From NCBI GenBank assembly GCA_031257075.1, contig JAIRPM010000060.1:1-5699 (forward strand): a DNA stretch of 5,699 nucleotides, given 5' to 3'. Shown piece after piece: positions 5,356 through 5,699 of the stretch. Position numbers and translations under genes: made by a program. The first letter of the stretch is position 1. The number at the start of each line of letters is the position of its first letter. The DNA comes from Spirochaetaceae bacterium. GTDB taxonomy: Bacteria; Spirochaetota; Spirochaetia; Treponematales; Breznakiellaceae. The notes beneath the pieces were generated by a model that did no database searches, had not been told where the DNA came from, and saw only the letters and a program-made list of their open reading frames with translations.

Positions 5356-5699
5356 ATGAAAGCCGATGACCTGTTTGACAATGCGGGGACGGGGGCGGTC
5401 TCGCCGCTTGCCGATAGGATGCGACCGCAAACGCTGGATGATGTGATAGGGCAGGAGCATATAGTCGGGGCGGGGCGGCTTTTGCGCCGGTCGATACAGG
5501 CGGACAGGCTTTCGTCCGTGATATTTTACGGTCCGCCGGGCACCGGCAAAACAAGCCTAGCGCGGGTCATTGCCAACTCAACCAAGTCATATTTTGAAAG
5601 TTTGAACGCGGTGCTTTCCGGCATAAAAGACATACGCGAGGCGATAGACCGCGCTGCGGAACGGCAAAAACTGTACGGCAGGCGCACGATACTGTTTGT
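5356..5699 (+). CDS. rarA: Replication-associated recombination protein RarA (MgsA/WRNIP1 family AAA+ ATPase), N-terminal part
   Basis: This is the first 114 codons of a cytoplasmic AAA+ ATPase related to clamp loaders and RuvB, which acts at stalled replication forks. Visible are the family N-terminus DLFDN, then PLADRMRPQTLDDVIGQEHIVG (17-38), Walker A GPPGTGKT (59-66), LNAVLSGIKDIREAI (83-97) and the start of Walker B, RRTILFV, at the window edge. Wording throughout matches RarA (for example MRP, IGQEH, AVLSG, RRTILFV) rather than RuvB or DnaX. The ATG at 5356 is the only reasonable start: no start codon lies upstream in frame nearby, and the next ATG (codon 22) would cut the conserved PLADRMRP. 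There is no Shine-Dalgarno. The gene is divergent from the operon and probably unrelated to it in function. The rest of the protein, normally over 400 residues, lies outside the window. Confidence 0.93.
   Translation, partial: MKADDLFDNAGTGAVSPLADRMRPQTLDDVIGQEHIVGAGRLLRRSIQADRLSSVIFYGPPGTGKTSLARVIANSTKSYFESLNAVLSGIKDIREAIDRAAERQKLYGRRTILF

Noticed and set aside
5348..5554. 68-codon minus-strand open frame opposite rarA
   Set aside because: Antisense to the RarA N-terminus, including Walker A; Pro/Ala-rich product typical of a GC-rich shadow frame.

Overview
The window holds a tightly packed six-gene operon on the minus strand (reading right to left, 5233 to beyond 1) and, divergent from it, the first third of a housekeeping AAA+ gene, rarA, on the plus strand. 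Base composition is mixed (roughly half GC). The lipoprotein signal with a relaxed lipobox (LFSSC) and the LNAVLSG wording of RarA are compatible with a spirochaete, perhaps Treponema-like. That is only a weak inference, because no rRNA or other phylogenetic marker is present.

Operon order in the direction of transcription: ABC permease 1 (5233-4589), substrate-binding lipoprotein (4592-3627), a cysteine-rich protein with two ferredoxin-type 4Fe-4S motifs (3634-2669), ABC ATPase (2659-1895), ABC permease 2 (1898-1248), and the PLP enzyme MetY, O-acetylhomoserine sulfhydrylase (1251 to the window edge). Three junctions are ATGA stop/start overlaps. A fourth is an 8-nt overlap, and in the fifth the stop codon lies inside the next Shine-Dalgarno. 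The six genes are therefore very probably co-transcribed and translationally coupled.

The transporter belongs to the OpuC/YehZYXW/ProX class that usually imports glycine betaine, choline and related compatible solutes. Three features argue against a plain osmostress system. The ATPase has no C-terminal CBS domains. The binding protein has NDGQG where betaine binders usually carry an N-N/D-T-Y ligand-contact segment. The operon also includes an Fe-S protein and a sulfur-assimilating enzyme. My working inference is an import-and-assimilate module: a small, possibly sulfur-containing or methylated, solute is imported, processed with help from the Fe-S protein, and its sulfide or methanethiol is joined to O-acetylhomoserine by MetY to give homocysteine or methionine. 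The substrate and the Fe-S step are not known from the sequence.

The 122-bp divergent intergenic region (5234-5355) carries a good sigma70-type promoter for the operon (TTGACA, 16 bp, TAGTAT), several TTACAA/TTGTAA elements around it, and a striking C-rich tract (five C-runs of 4-5, G-quadruplex-forming on the minus strand). It also has a TATACT -10 element placed so that rarA transcription would begin at its own ATG, which suggests a leaderless mRNA. No RNA genes, insertion sequences or CRISPR arrays were seen.
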